Origin: Streptomyces soli
Lineage (GTDB): Bacteria; Actinomycetota; Actinomycetes; Streptomycetales; Streptomycetaceae
Direction: 5' to 3'
Assembly (NCBI RefSeq): GCF_003999195.1
Contig: NZ_RJVR01000086.1
Location: 1 to 36,372, forward strand
DNA: 36,372 nucleotides
A model generated the notes under the pieces. It saw only the letters and a list, made by a program, of their open reading frames with translations. It was not told the origin of the DNA and ran no database searches. Below are positions 24,634-33,459 of the stretch, in pieces (the stretch's first letter is position 1; the number at the start of each line of letters is the position of its first letter). Both the position numbers and the translations under genes were made by a program.

Positions 24634-25323
24634 CCGGGCCACGGCGACGGCCTGTTCTTCGTCGGCCTCGAAGGCAACGGCACCATCTACGCCTACGCGC
24701 TCGACCAGACCAGCGGTGGATTCACCCGGGTCGCCACGATCTCGAGCGGGTTCCCCAGCGTGATGGACCTGCAATTTGACCCCGAGACGAACCACCTCTG
24801 GGCGGTGTGCGACGACACCTGCAGCGGCTGCACCGCGACCCTCGACCTCGACGCCGGCGGGAAGTTCGCCGTCACCAACGTGTACGAGCGGCCGGGCTCG
24901 ATGCCCAACCTCAACAACGAGGGGTTCGCGATCGCACCGCAGTCGGAGTGCGTGGACGGCCACAAGCCTGTCTTCTGGTCCGACGACAACAACGACGATG
25001 GGCACGCGCTGCGCAGCGGAATGATCAACTGCACGGTGGTCGACCTCGACGCGGACAACGACGGCGTCAACGACGACGTGGACGTGACGTTCCCGCCGGG
25101 TACCTCGCAGGCGGCCGACCCGACCAACGAGACGTTCTCGGACGAGCTCGCCGGCGGCACCACGTCGGGCAGGATCCTGAGCCGCAACGGCCGCACGCTC
25201 ACGGTCTCCGACGCCCACAACCCCTCAGGGGTACTGGTCAACGTCGGTGCCGGCTCCGCCCCGGCGCAGTTCCAGTTGGAGCTGCACCTTGGACGCGGCG
25301 GCCGCGACCAACAGCCTGCCTAA
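24634..25323 (+). pseudogene. 5'-truncated secreted phytase-like/beta-propeller protein
   Basis: The frame opens right after a TAA (24631-24633) with PGHGDGLFFVGLEGNGTIYA and runs to 25323. Readable blocks are GFPSVMDLQFDPETNHLWAV, CDDTCSGCTATLDLD, LNNEGFAIAPQSECVDGHKP, FWSDDNNDDGHALRSG and AGSAPAQFQLELHL. The NEGFAIAP block and the Asp-rich strand resemble the 'esterase-like activity of phytase' beta-propellers, which hydrolyse phosphate esters outside the cell. No start, signal peptide or first blades are present. A GTG at 24760 could initiate 187 aa, without a convincing ribosome site. The tail RGGRDQQPA looks foreign, so the 3' end may be cut too. Confidence 0.65.
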
Positions 25324-25346
25324 CCGCCGTGGGCGCGGTTCGATGG

Positions 25347-25674
25347 TCATTCGATCTCAATGGGCCCGATGCCCAGGTCCTCACGCATAAGGCCGTGCAT
25401 CTGGGCCATGGCCGCGCGACGTTGTGCGATAAGGGGCGCGTCCTCAGCGGAGCCGACAGCCACCCCCCCGGGCGTAGGCGTCGCGTATCCGGCGCAGGCT
25501 GTGAAACGCCTCATTCCCGGCCGCCACGACCTGCGGCGGCCCCACGAGCCAGAGACGTTCGCTCGCCGTATATATGCCGGTTCCGCGAAAGGCTTCCCGC
25601 ACGGCCGTGTCACGCGCCGACTCGGACATGTGACGCAATTCCAGCGCGTCGAACAATCCCTTCGTCCGGCTCGC
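25347..25674 (-). pseudogene. Remnant of an unrecognised gene, frameshifted, behind dnaE
   Basis: From about 25674 one minus-strand frame reads GLFDALELRHMSESARDTAV, then RLWLVGPPQVVAAGNEAFHS and LRRIRDAYARG. Near 25460 the reading moves to another frame, RRAAMAQMHGLMREDLGIGP, ending IEIE at 25347. This looks like the C-terminal half of a small helical cytoplasmic protein of unknown function, often seen as orphan genes in Streptomyces. I cannot name it. It begins immediately at the stop of dnaE (25675), so dnaE may have been inserted or rearranged here. Confidence 0.5.
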
Positions 25675-28600
25675 TCACGCAACGCCCACCCACGTCTCGG
25701 CACCGAAGCTGCCCTTGATGTCGGAGGCGATGGTTTCGTGGTTGACCAGGAATCCCAGCTCGTACACGGTCGTCGTCTCCGGGCCCCGGACGCGCACGCG
25801 GATGGGGCTTTCACCCGGGTGTGCGCGCAGGATGCGCTTCAGCTCGTCGATGGCCGGCTGATTGACCTTGTGGGAGCGCATGAACAGCTGCACGGGGGGC
25901 TTTCCGCCGTGCTCGGCGGACGAGATGTCCAGCTCCATCAGCTCCTGGCCGGCGATGTTGATCGTGCCGTCACGATCGTTGATGCGTCCGGTGACCGCGA
26001 CCACAGTGTCCTCGATCAGCGCATGTTGCACGAGCTGGTAAGAGGCGGGGAAGAAGCACACTTCCATCGTTGCATCGCGGTCGGCGAGGTGAACGATGGC
26101 CCAGGCGTTGCCCTGCTTCGTCATCCGCCGCTCCACAGCGGTGATCAGTCCGGCCAGCTTGACGACACCCTGGGTCTGTCCGGAGGCGACCAGGTCAGAA
26201 ATGGCGGTGTCGCGGTTGCGGGCGAGGATGTGTTCGGCTCCGTCGAGGGGGTGGGCGGAGACGTACAGGCCCAGCATTTCCCGCTCGGTCGACAGGAGTG
26301 CCTTACGCGGCCACTCGTCTTCGCTGATCTTGAAGTCCAGTCCGAAGGTGGTCCCGCCGCCGTCACCGCCGGCCCCGAAGAGGTCGTCTTGCCCGTACGC
26401 TTCGGCCTTCTTCACCGGGATGATCGCGTCAATGGCTTCGTCATGGGCAAGGGATAGTCCCTTGCGGGTGTGTCCGAGCGAGTCGAACGCGCCGGCCTTG
26501 ATCAGGGAATCGACGGCCCGCTTGTTGAGCGCGGTGATCTCCGACTTGTCGAGGAAGTCCGGGAAACTGGTGTACTTGCCTTTGGACTTGCGGCTCGCGA
26601 CGAGCGCGTCGATGACGTTCGTACCGACATTGCGAACGGACTTCAGACCGAACCGCACGTCCTCCCCGACCGCGGTGAAGTCCGCGACGGACTCGTTCAC
26701 GTCCGGGGGCAGTACATTGACGCCCATCTTGCGGGCGTCGGCGAGGTAGACGGCCGCCTTGTCCTTGTCGTCATCGACCGAGGTGAGCAGCGCGGCCATG
26801 TACTCGGCGGGGTGGTTCGCCTTCAGGTAGGCGGTCCAGTACGAGACGAGTCCGTATCCGGCGGTGTGGGACTTGTTGAAGGCGTAGCCGGAGAAGGGGA
26901 GCATGACGTCCCACAGGGCCTTGATGGCCTCTTCGCTGTAGCCGTTGGCCTGCATGCCGCCATGGAACTTCTCCCACTCGGCGGCCAGCACCTCGGGCTT
27001 CTTCTTACCCATGGCGCGGCGCAGCAGGTCGGCGCCGCCGAGGCTGTAGCCGGCCAGTTCCCGGGCGATGGCCATGATCTGCTCTTGGTAGACGAGGAGG
27101 TGGAACGTGGTGCCCAGGATCGGCTCGAGCGCGTCGCGCAGCTCGGGGTGGATCGCCTCGACCTCTTGGCGGCCGTTCTTGCGGTGCGCGTAGTTGGTGT
27201 GCGCGTTGGCGGCCATCGGGCCCGGACGGTACAGGGCGAGGACGGCTGCGATGTCCTCGAATCGGGTGGGTTCCATCAGCTTCAGCAGTGCCCGCATGGG
27301 GCCGCCGTCGAGCTGGAAGACCCCCAGGGTGTCGCCGCGGGCCAGCAGTTCGTAGGTGGTGGTGTCGTCGAGGGGGATGGTCTCGGTGGCGAGTTCGACG
27401 CCGCGGTTGGCTTTCACGATCTTGAGGGCGTGATGGATGATGCCCAGGTTCCTCAGCCCCAGGAAGTCCATCTTGATCAGACCCATGTTTTCGCAACTTG
27501 GGTAGTCGAATCCCGTGATGATCACGCCGTCTTTGTCGCGGCGGTGCATGGGGATCAGGTCCAGCAGGGGTGTCTTGGACAGGATCACCGCAGCGGCGTG
27601 TACGCCGGTACCGCGCACCAGGCCCTCGATGCCCTGGGCGGTGTCGATGATCTTCTTTACGTCCGGCTCGTTCTCGTACATCTGCCGGATTTCGCCCGCC
27701 TCGCCGTAGCGGGGATGGCTGGGGTCGAACATGCCGGAGAGCGGGACGCCCTTGCCCATCACGTCCGGCGGCATGGCCTTGGTGAGGCGGTCACCCATCG
27801 CGAAGGGGTACCCGAGAACGCGGGAGGAGTCCTTGACGGCGGCCTTGGCCTTGATGGTGCCGAAGGTGTTGACCTGGGCGGTGTACTCCGCCCCGTACTT
27901 TTCGGTGACGTAGCGCACCATCCGGTCGCGCTGACGGTCGTCGAAGTCAAGGTCGACATCGGGCGGGTTGATGCGCTCGGGGTTGAGGAACCGCTCGAAC
28001 AGCAAGCCGTGCTCCAGCGGGCACAGCTCAGTGATACGAGTGGCGTAGGCGACGATCGAACCGGTCGCGGATCCACGGCCGGGGCCGACCGGCACGTCGT
28101 TGTCACGCGCGTACTTACAGATGTCGGCGACGACGAGGAAGTAGCTGGAGAACCCCATCGGACCGATGACCTTCATCTCGGTCTCGAAGCGATCCATGAC
28201 CGCGTCCGGGATGGGGTCGCCGTAGCGCATGGCGAGCCCCTTGAGACACTCCTTGCGCAGCCACGATTCCTGGGTCTCGCCCTCGGGCACGTCGAACTGC
28301 GGCATCTGGTCGACTTCGGCGAAGACCTCGTCGTACGGCTGGATCCGCTCGGCGATCAGCAGCGTGTTGTCGCACGCCTCGGGCAGTTCCGAGAACAGCT
28401 CCCGCATCTCCGTCGCAGACTTGATGTAATAGCCGGTCCCGTTGAACCGGAACCGGTTCTCATCAGCCTTGTTCCTGCCGACGCCGATACACAGCAGGGT
28501 GTCGTGCGCGTCTGCCTCGTCCTCGTGCACATAGTGGGAGTCGTTGGTCGCCAGTGGCGGGATGCCGAGCTGCTTGGCGATCCGCATCAGGTCTTCGCGG

Positions 28601-29223
28601 ACGCTCCGCTCAAGGTCGAGCCCGTGATCCATGAGCTCCAGGAAGTAGTTGTCCTTCCCAAAGATGTCCTGGTACTCGGAGGCGGCTCTCAGAGCCTCGT
28701 CGAACTGGCCGAGCCGGATCCGGGTCTGCACCTCACCCGACGGGCAGCCCGTAGTCGCGATGATCCCGTCGGCGTACTCGGCGATCAGCTCCTTGTCCAT
28801 CCGGGGCTTGCCGTAGAAGCCCTCGAAGCTGGCGAGCGAGGAAAGCCGGAAAAGGTTCCGCAGGCCCTGCGCGTGCTCGGCCCACATCGTCATGTGGGTG
28901 AAGCGGCCACCGCCGCTCACGTCCTTACTGCCCTCACCGTCGTCGGAGACGGCCCGCTGCCCACCAGGCCCCCAGAACTCCGGCTTCCGGTTGCGCCGGT
29001 GCGAGGGCGCCACGTACGCCTCGATGCCGATGATCGGCTTGACCGGGCTCTTCTTCGCCACCTGGAAAAACTCGTACGCGCCGAACATGTTGCCGTGGTC
29101 CGACATGGCCACGGCCGGCATCCCCTCCTCCGCGATCTTGGAGAAGAGAATGGGCAGTTTCTGCGCGCCGTCAAGAAGCGAGAACTGGGTGTGATTGTGC
29201 AGGTGGACGAAGCTGTCAACCAC
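25675..29223 (-). CDS. dnaE: DNA polymerase III alpha subunit (DnaE), probably an accessory copy
   Basis: This is a replicative-type C-family DNA polymerase, 1,182 aa from GTG 29223 (GGAGG eight bases upstream). The PHP domain begins FVHLHNHTQFSLLDGA, with SDHGN at about 42. The palm carries the catalytic acidic pair in PPDVDLDFDD at about 425 and the third acid in KMDFLGLRN at about 585. GPGRGSATGS and GTGVHAAAVI are conserved palm and finger motifs. The tandem HhH follows, then a beta-clamp motif QDDLF at about 945 and an OB domain (VKLAGLITAVERRMTKQGNA) at about 1020. All catalytic motifs look intact. The housekeeping Streptomyces enzyme, as I recall it, starts differently (HLHVHTQYSLLDGAARL), so I infer a second copy. 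It is surrounded by gene remnants. Confidence 0.93.
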   Translation of the reverse strand: MVDSFVHLHNHTQFSLLDGAQKLPILFSKIAEEGMPAVAMSDHGNMFGAYEFFQVAKKSPVKPIIGIEAYVAPSHRRNRKPEFWGPGGQRAVSDDGEGSKDVSGGGRFTHMTMWAEHAQGLRNLFRLSSLASFEGFYGKPRMDKELIAEYADGIIATTGCPSGEVQTRIRLGQFDEALRAASEYQDIFGKDNYFLELMDHGLDLERSVREDLMRIAKQLGIPPLATNDSHYVHEDEADAHDTLLCIGVGRNKADENRFRFNGTGYYIKSATEMRELFSELPEACDNTLLIAERIQPYDEVFAEVDQMPQFDVPEGETQESWLRKECLKGLAMRYGDPIPDAVMDRFETEMKVIGPMGFSSYFLVVADICKYARDNDVPVGPGRGSATGSIVAYATRITELCPLEHGLLFERFLNPERINPPDVDLDFDDRQRDRMVRYVTEKYGAEYTAQVNTFGTIKAKAAVKDSSRVLGYPFAMGDRLTKAMPPDVMGKGVPLSGMFDPSHPRYGEAGEIRQMYENEPDVKKIIDTAQGIEGLVRGTGVHAAAVILSKTPLLDLIPMHRRDKDGVIITGFDYPSCENMGLIKMDFLGLRNLGIIHHALKIVKANRGVELATETIPLDDTTTYELLARGDTLGVFQLDGGPMRALLKLMEPTRFEDIAAVLALYRPGPMAANAHTNYAHRKNGRQEVEAIHPELRDALEPILGTTFHLLVYQEQIMAIARELAGYSLGGADLLRRAMGKKKPEVLAAEWEKFHGGMQANGYSEEAIKALWDVMLPFSGYAFNKSHTAGYGLVSYWTAYLKANHPAEYMAALLTSVDDDKDKAAVYLADARKMGVNVLPPDVNESVADFTAVGEDVRFGLKSVRNVGTNVIDALVASRKSKGKYTSFPDFLDKSEITALNKRAVDSLIKAGAFDSLGHTRKGLSLAHDEAIDAIIPVKKAEAYGQDDLFGAGGDGGGTTFGLDFKISEDEWPRKALLSTEREMLGLYVSAHPLDGAEHILARNRDTAISDLVASGQTQGVVKLAGLITAVERRMTKQGNAWAIVHLADRDATMEVCFFPASYQLVQHALIEDTVVAVTGRINDRDGTINIAGQELMELDISSAEHGGKPPVQLFMRSHKVNQPAIDELKRILRAHPGESPIRVRVRGPETTTVYELGFLVNHETIASDIKGSFGAETWVGVA

Positions 29224-29396
29224 CGGGCAGGCCTCCGCGTCAGGTCATCGGGAAGCCTCCACACTATCCCTCGATCGCCCCCGGAGGAGGCCCCTACGGT
29301 CATGCGTCGGTGTGATCAAAAACAGGGCGAAACGATGACCTCGGAAAGCCACGAAGCGTATCCGAAACCTCACGCCAAGCCCTGCGATACTCCGGG

Positions 29397-29860
29397 GCGT
29401 CCCGCTACCTGCCCGGCGACCCCGCCGCTACCGTCGTCACTGACCTGCTGGACAAGCTGGCGTCGGCCAGCGAATGCTCGACGGCCGCCAGGACGCCGTC
29501 TCCTTGAGGAGGCTGATGCAGCCATGGTGTGCGAGGAGGCTCGCTGCCGAGCACCAGCTGGCGTACGTGATCTTCTGCAAGGGGGCGCGGGTGGGGGCGT
29601 GGGCGGAGTCGGCGGCGCTGGCCAAGAGCGCCGTGGCCTACAACTCGGGCACCCTGAACCGGGCCCGGGAGGCCGGCGTGAAGTTCATGCAGGTCTTCGG
29701 CGGCCGAGCGCACCCCCGGCGGGCTACCGCCTGTACGGCGAGGAATCCGCGGACCGGCCGGGGCTCATCGGTGCGGCCAAGTACCTGGGCCTGCGCGACC
29801 AACTCCGGGGCGAGTGCGGAGGGCACGATGATCGCTGTCGTACGGAGGTCGCCGGCGCCC
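29397..29860 (+). pseudogene. Cluster of unrecognised coding remnants upstream of dnaE
   Basis: Three gene-like readings lie in different frames. First, RYLPGDPAATVVTDLLDKLA, ending at a TGA at about 29509. Second, from about 29545, EHQLAYVIFCKGARVGAWAE, then SAVAYNSGTLNRAREAGVKF and MQVFGG. Third, after a frame change near 29700, PPAGYRLYGEESADRPGLIG, then AAKYLGLRDQL. The second and third probably belong to one frameshifted protein. I do not recognise it. The composition is normal for the genome, so this looks like local decay and not foreign DNA. Confidence 0.45.
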
Positions 29861-30064
29861 AGAAATGTGTTTTTTCAGAAATCGCCGCTGCCAGGTGTGA
29901 CATTTCTGGGCCCGGCGCCGCTGGAGTGGATGGACGCGCTGCCCAGGCAGTGACCGTCCTTCGCCCCGGCCCTGAACCGTGGGCGAGTTCCTGTCCCGGT
30001 CTGGCGTTCCCGTGGGGGGAAATGCCGGTCGGGGCAGGGCCGCATCCTGGTGCGACATATGGCG

Positions 30065-30104
30065 GCCCCGGTCATCCGCCTCCCCCGTGGCGGACGACCG
30101 GGGC
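30065..30104. terminator. Strong hairpin in the remnant region
   Basis: GCCCCGGTCATCCGCC (30065-30080) pairs with GGCGGACGACCGGGGC (30089-30104), 16 bp with one A-C mismatch. The gene it once terminated is not evident. Confidence 0.6.
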
Positions 30105-30169
30105 TTCGTGCGGTGTGGCGCAGGCTCTCGACTGAGCCCGCGCTACGCCGCGACTTCCCGACTGTCTGG

Positions 30170-30410
30170 AGATGCCACGTGGTCCAGGAGACGATCTACC
30201 AGGACCTCTACGTCCAGGGCCGCGGGGAACTGCCCAGGCTCTGCGCACGGGACGCGTCCGCCGCAAACCTCACCGCCAGGCAGCCGCCCGCCGGCCCCGC
30301 GTTGCCTCCCCATGGTCATGATCAGCGATTGGCCCGCAGAAGCGCAGGATCGGACCGTGCCCGGCCCCAGGGAAGGCGACTTGACCATCTGCAAAGACAG
30401 ACCCGGCGCG
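30170..30410 (+). mobile_element. Degenerate IS30-family transposase fragment
   Basis: Three successive frames give parts of an IS30 transposase in the right order: VQETIYQDLYVQGRGELP (about 30182-30236), then LRTGRVRRKPHRQAAARRPR (about 30239-30298), then MVMISDWPAEAQDRTVPG and EGDLTICK (30310-30390). The last corresponds to the conserved block ISxRPAEAxDRxVPGHWEGDLIIG, which starts the DDE catalytic core; here HWEGD has become REGD, so the first catalytic region is damaged. The N-terminal HTH and the rest of the core are absent. I saw no terminal inverted repeats. Confidence 0.8.
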
Positions 30411-30479
30411 CGACTGCTGCGGCCGCCGAGATCACCCTTTCGAGTGAATATACGTCGGGTGATCATGTCGTCACATGAG

Positions 30480-30821
30480 CAGTCCGTGATCATTTCGGAG
30501 TCGAGGTCGCCGACGCCTGAGCTGTCCCTTGTCGGCCGAGGCGGGCCTGCCGCGCCGTACCGAGTCACTGGTCGCGCCTGCCGCGTCCGACGCTCCGACG
30601 CCCCAATGGTCAGCGGCAAGTTGCCCCCGATGATGCCAAAACTGGTGCCCAACTATACTGTCGTACCAGGATGTTGATCATCGTCGGGCAGACTGTTCGT
30701 AGTCTGTGCCGATGGCGGATCATATGCGTGCCCCAAGCTTCAACTGTCCCAATGCGGTGACGCACAACCAACTACGGTGCAGTGTGCGTCGCCAGCCGGT
30801 CCCCATGTACCGAGGACGCTG
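30480..30821. promoter_or_regulatory. Upstream region of the conservon with a large imperfect dyad
   Basis: No gene is seen in these 340 bases. TATACT (30654-30659) is a possible -10 box. Just downstream lies an imperfect dyad of about 48 bp (30675-30722): inner arms CAGACT (30689-30694) and AGTCTG (30701-30706), outer arms TGATCA and GGATCA. It could be an operator or a structured leader. GAGG at 30812-30815 is the ribosome site of cvnA. Confidence 0.45.
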
Positions 30822-32612
30822 ATGTCTGAACTCTCCTCACCTGACGCGCACACTGTTCGCCGGGACGGCAGACGGCACGGGAGGCGCAGGCCCCCCGCCC
30901 GCAGCACCCACATCAAGGGCGGCATACGGGTCCGCCACCTGTGGATCTCTGTACTTCCCGCAGCCGTCATGGCACTGCTGGGCGCTGCCACGGTGGCCTA
31001 CCTGGTCGTCGCGAACCCATCCGACGGCACTACGCGCCTGGTGCTGGCCGCAGCCGTGGCCGGGTGCGCGGTCATCCTGTTCGCAGCCGTCCGTGGAGCC
31101 GGCGCCGCCACCGGGTGGGTGCACGGCCGTCTTGGCGCCCTGCGGTCCTCGAGCGCCCGCGGTCAGGAGGAGCTGCAGCGGCTGGTCGAACAGGTGCAGA
31201 ACGGCGAACGCCCCGCGCGGCGCAGTCCGGAAGCGCTGCCTGAAGACGGCGACGTTTTCACACTCGTGGCGCACGACCTGCACCAGGCTCAGCACGCGGC
31301 TGAAACTGCCGTCGTCCAGGCATCAAGCCTTACGCCCGGTGGTGGATCCGACCAGCGGGTGGAGGTGTTCGTCAACCTCGCCCGACGGCTCCAGTCCCTG
31401 GTGCACCGGGAGATCCAGCTGCTTGACGAGCTCGAGAACCAGGTGGAAGATCCCGATCTCCTCAAGGGTCTGTTCTACGTCGACCACCTTGCCACCCGCA
31501 CCCGCCGCCATGCGGAGAACCTCGCGGTGCTCGGCGGCGCCGTCTCGCGGCGCCAGTGGAGTCGGCCGGTGACGTTGACCGAGGTGCTGCGCTCGGCCAT
31601 CGCCGAGGTTGAGCAGTACTCGCGAGTCAAACTGGTGCCGCCGATCGAGGGCACCTTGCGCGGCCACGCCGTCGCCGACGTCATCCACCTGGTCGCCGAG
31701 CTCGTCGAGAACGCCACCATGTTCTCCGCTCCCCACACCAATGTGCTGCTGCGCGCCCAGAACGTCACTGCGGGCCTGGCCATCGAGGTCGAGGACCGCG
31801 GCCTGGGCATGCCGCACGCGGACCAGCAGCAGATGAACGGCCTGCTCGCCGACCCCGACCGGGTCGACATCGACGAGTTGCTGCACGACGGCCGTATCGG
31901 ACTGTACGTGGTCTCGGCCCTCGCCCGTCGGCACGGCGTCGTGGTGAAGCTGCAGAGCAATATCTACGGCGGTATCCAGGCCGTCGTCGTGCTGCCCCAG
32001 GGACTGCTCGGCGCCGCATCCCAGGAACGCGCGCCAAAGCAGCAGACGCAAGCACAACGGACGGGGCAACCGGCACAGTTGGCGCCGCCACAGGGCGTGG
32101 CCCACACCTCGGCAGCGATCCCGGCTCCTCGGCCGCACCCCGCTCCCGCTCCGCTCCCGGCGGAGGTGCCGCTCCCAGCCGTCGGCCACAGCAACGGCAG
32201 CGGACGTAAGCCGACGTCCGCCGCCCGGCACGGTTCGGACAGCGCCCCGTACGGGCCGCCGGCAGCGGCACCGGGGAGCCGGGAGCCGGCCTTGCCCGCA
32301 CGGGAGTCCGGCGCGCAGCCCGGCGTAGGAAAATCTGCGCCCGGGCCGGTGCCGCCGGTCCCGGCAGCTCCCGCCGGTGATGTGACCACCCACCACCGCA
32401 CTGCCCATGGCGTGCGCCCGCAACTGCCGCAGCGCCGCGGGCAGACTCACCTGGCGCCTCAGCTGCGCGATACCCCTGCCGTCTTGCGCGACGAACCGGT
32501 CGTCGGCCACGATCCAGGCCTGATGGCCGCCTTCCAGCGGGGCATCAGCCTCGCGGATGCCGCGGCTGATGAGGAAGCTGGTCCGTCGGGCCGTCCCGAC
32601 GCCGCAAGCTGA
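30822..32612 (+). CDS. cvnA: Conservon sensor ATPase, CvnA-like (histidine-kinase-like)
   Basis: This is the membrane sensor component of a conservon, a G-protein-like signalling complex of actinomycetes. The product is 596 aa from ATG 30822 (GAGG six bases upstream). A basic N-terminus is followed by two transmembrane segments (about 42-62, WISVLPAAVMALLGAATVAY, and 70-95, LVLAAAVAGCAVILFAAVRG). A helical dimerisation region comes next (about 140-230). The HATPase_c domain has its N-box ELVENATMFS at about 293 and G1 box VEDRGLGMP. No phospho-accepting His box of a normal kinase is evident. The last 200 residues are Pro/Ala-rich and probably disordered. It starts the operon cvnABCD-GAF. Confidence 0.92.
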   Translation: MSELSSPDAHTVRRDGRRHGRRRPPARSTHIKGGIRVRHLWISVLPAAVMALLGAATVAYLVVANPSDGTTRLVLAAAVAGCAVILFAAVRGAGAATGWVHGRLGALRSSSARGQEELQRLVEQVQNGERPARRSPEALPEDGDVFTLVAHDLHQAQHAAETAVVQASSLTPGGGSDQRVEVFVNLARRLQSLVHREIQLLDELENQVEDPDLLKGLFYVDHLATRTRRHAENLAVLGGAVSRRQWSRPVTLTEVLRSAIAEVEQYSRVKLVPPIEGTLRGHAVADVIHLVAELVENATMFSAPHTNVLLRAQNVTAGLAIEVEDRGLGMPHADQQQMNGLLADPDRVDIDELLHDGRIGLYVVSALARRHGVVVKLQSNIYGGIQAVVVLPQGLLGAASQERAPKQQTQAQRTGQPAQLAPPQGVAHTSAAIPAPRPHPAPAPLPAEVPLPAVGHSNGSGRKPTSAARHGSDSAPYGPPAAAPGSREPALPARESGAQPGVGKSAPGPVPPVPAAPAGDVTTHHRTAHGVRPQLPQRRGQTHLAPQLRDTPAVLRDEPVVGHDPGLMAAFQRGISLADAAADEEAGPSGRPDAAS

Positions 32613-32650
32613 CCATGCGTCCCCCTTCCCCCAAGGAGAATTTACCCATC

Positions 32651-33085
32651 ATGGTGAGCGATGTCCCCCAGGGCCAGCCATCCGATCTTGCCTGGCTGCT
32701 GAGCGGCCTGGTCCAGCGCGTTCCCCATACCCGAAGCGCCGCGCTGCTGTCCTCTGACGGGCTGGTCAAGGCCGTCCACGGCCTGGATCTCGACAGCGCC
32801 GACCAGTTGGCCGCAGTCGCCTCCGGATTGTTTTCGCTCGGGCGCAGTGTCGGAGCCCACTTCGGGGGCGGTGAGGGGGTCCGGCAGGTGGTGGTGGAAC
32901 TGGATGCCACCCTGCTGTTCGTCTCGACGGCCGGCTCTGGCACCGTGCTGGCCGTGCTGGCCGCCCGGGAGGCCGACGCGGGTGTCCTCGGGTACGAGAT
33001 GGGGCAGCTGGTCAAGAGCGTCCGTCCGTACCTGATCACGCCGGCGCGGCACGCGACCTTCGCTCCCGGCAACGCGGCCCGGTGA
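32651..33085 (+). CDS. cvnB: Roadblock/LC7 protein, CvnB-like
   Basis: The product is 144 aa from ATG 32651; AAGGAGAA lies at 32632-32639. It has the roadblock/LC7 fold: LAWLLSGLVQRVPHTRSAALL, SSDGLVKAVHGLD, then LFVSTAGSGTVLAVLAARE. In conservons this protein forms a complex with CvnA, CvnC and CvnD at the membrane and is thought to act like a GTPase-regulating subunit. It is 38 bases behind cvnA, and its stop overlaps the start of cvnC. Confidence 0.92.
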   Translation: MVSDVPQGQPSDLAWLLSGLVQRVPHTRSAALLSSDGLVKAVHGLDLDSADQLAAVASGLFSLGRSVGAHFGGGEGVRQVVVELDATLLFVSTAGSGTVLAVLAAREADAGVLGYEMGQLVKSVRPYLITPARHATFAPGNAAR

Positions 33086-33459
33086 CCATGACGGTTCCGC
33101 AGGACGGGCCGTGGCTCGATGATGACGCGGGGCGTCTTGTGCGCCCGTACACGGTGAGCAACGGGCGCACCCGCCCCACGGTGGTGCTGGATCTGCTGTC
33201 CATGGTGAAGGCCACCGGCCGGGTGCCCGAGGCACATCTGGACCCGGACCACGCCCGGGCCCTCGGCCTGTGTTACGACCCGACCTCGGTGGCGGAGGTT
33301 GCGGCGCATCTGCGGCTGCCTGTTGTCGTCACCAAGGTCTTGCTGGCCGATCTTGCCGACTGCGGAGCAGTGACCACACGAACTCCCGGCCCTGCAGCCG
33401 ATCCCGCCGACCGATCCGTACTGGAGACAGTGCTCAATGGCCTACAACGACTCCTCTGA
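33082..33459 (+). CDS. cvnC: DUF742 protein, CvnC-like
   Basis: The product is 125 aa if it starts at GTG 33082, which overlaps the cvnB stop as GTGA; ATG 33088 is the alternative (123 aa). The sequence RLVRPYTVSNGRTRPTVVLD and the winged-helix-like part YDPTSVAEVAAHLRLPVVVT are typical of DUF742 proteins, the third conservon member. LADLADCGAVTTRTP follows. The end overlaps cvnD by 23 bases, so translation of the three genes is coupled. Confidence 0.9.
   Translation: MTMTVPQDGPWLDDDAGRLVRPYTVSNGRTRPTVVLDLLSMVKATGRVPEAHLDPDHARALGLCYDPTSVAEVAAHLRLPVVVTKVLLADLADCGAVTTRTPGPAADPADRSVLETVLNGLQRLL

Noticed and set aside
26470..30135. Plus-strand open frame of 1,221 codons opposite dnaE
   Set aside because: Its composition mirrors dnaE in reverse (Val/Leu/Asp/Gly/Arg-rich, no domains). 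Long antisense frames are normal in high-GC DNA.
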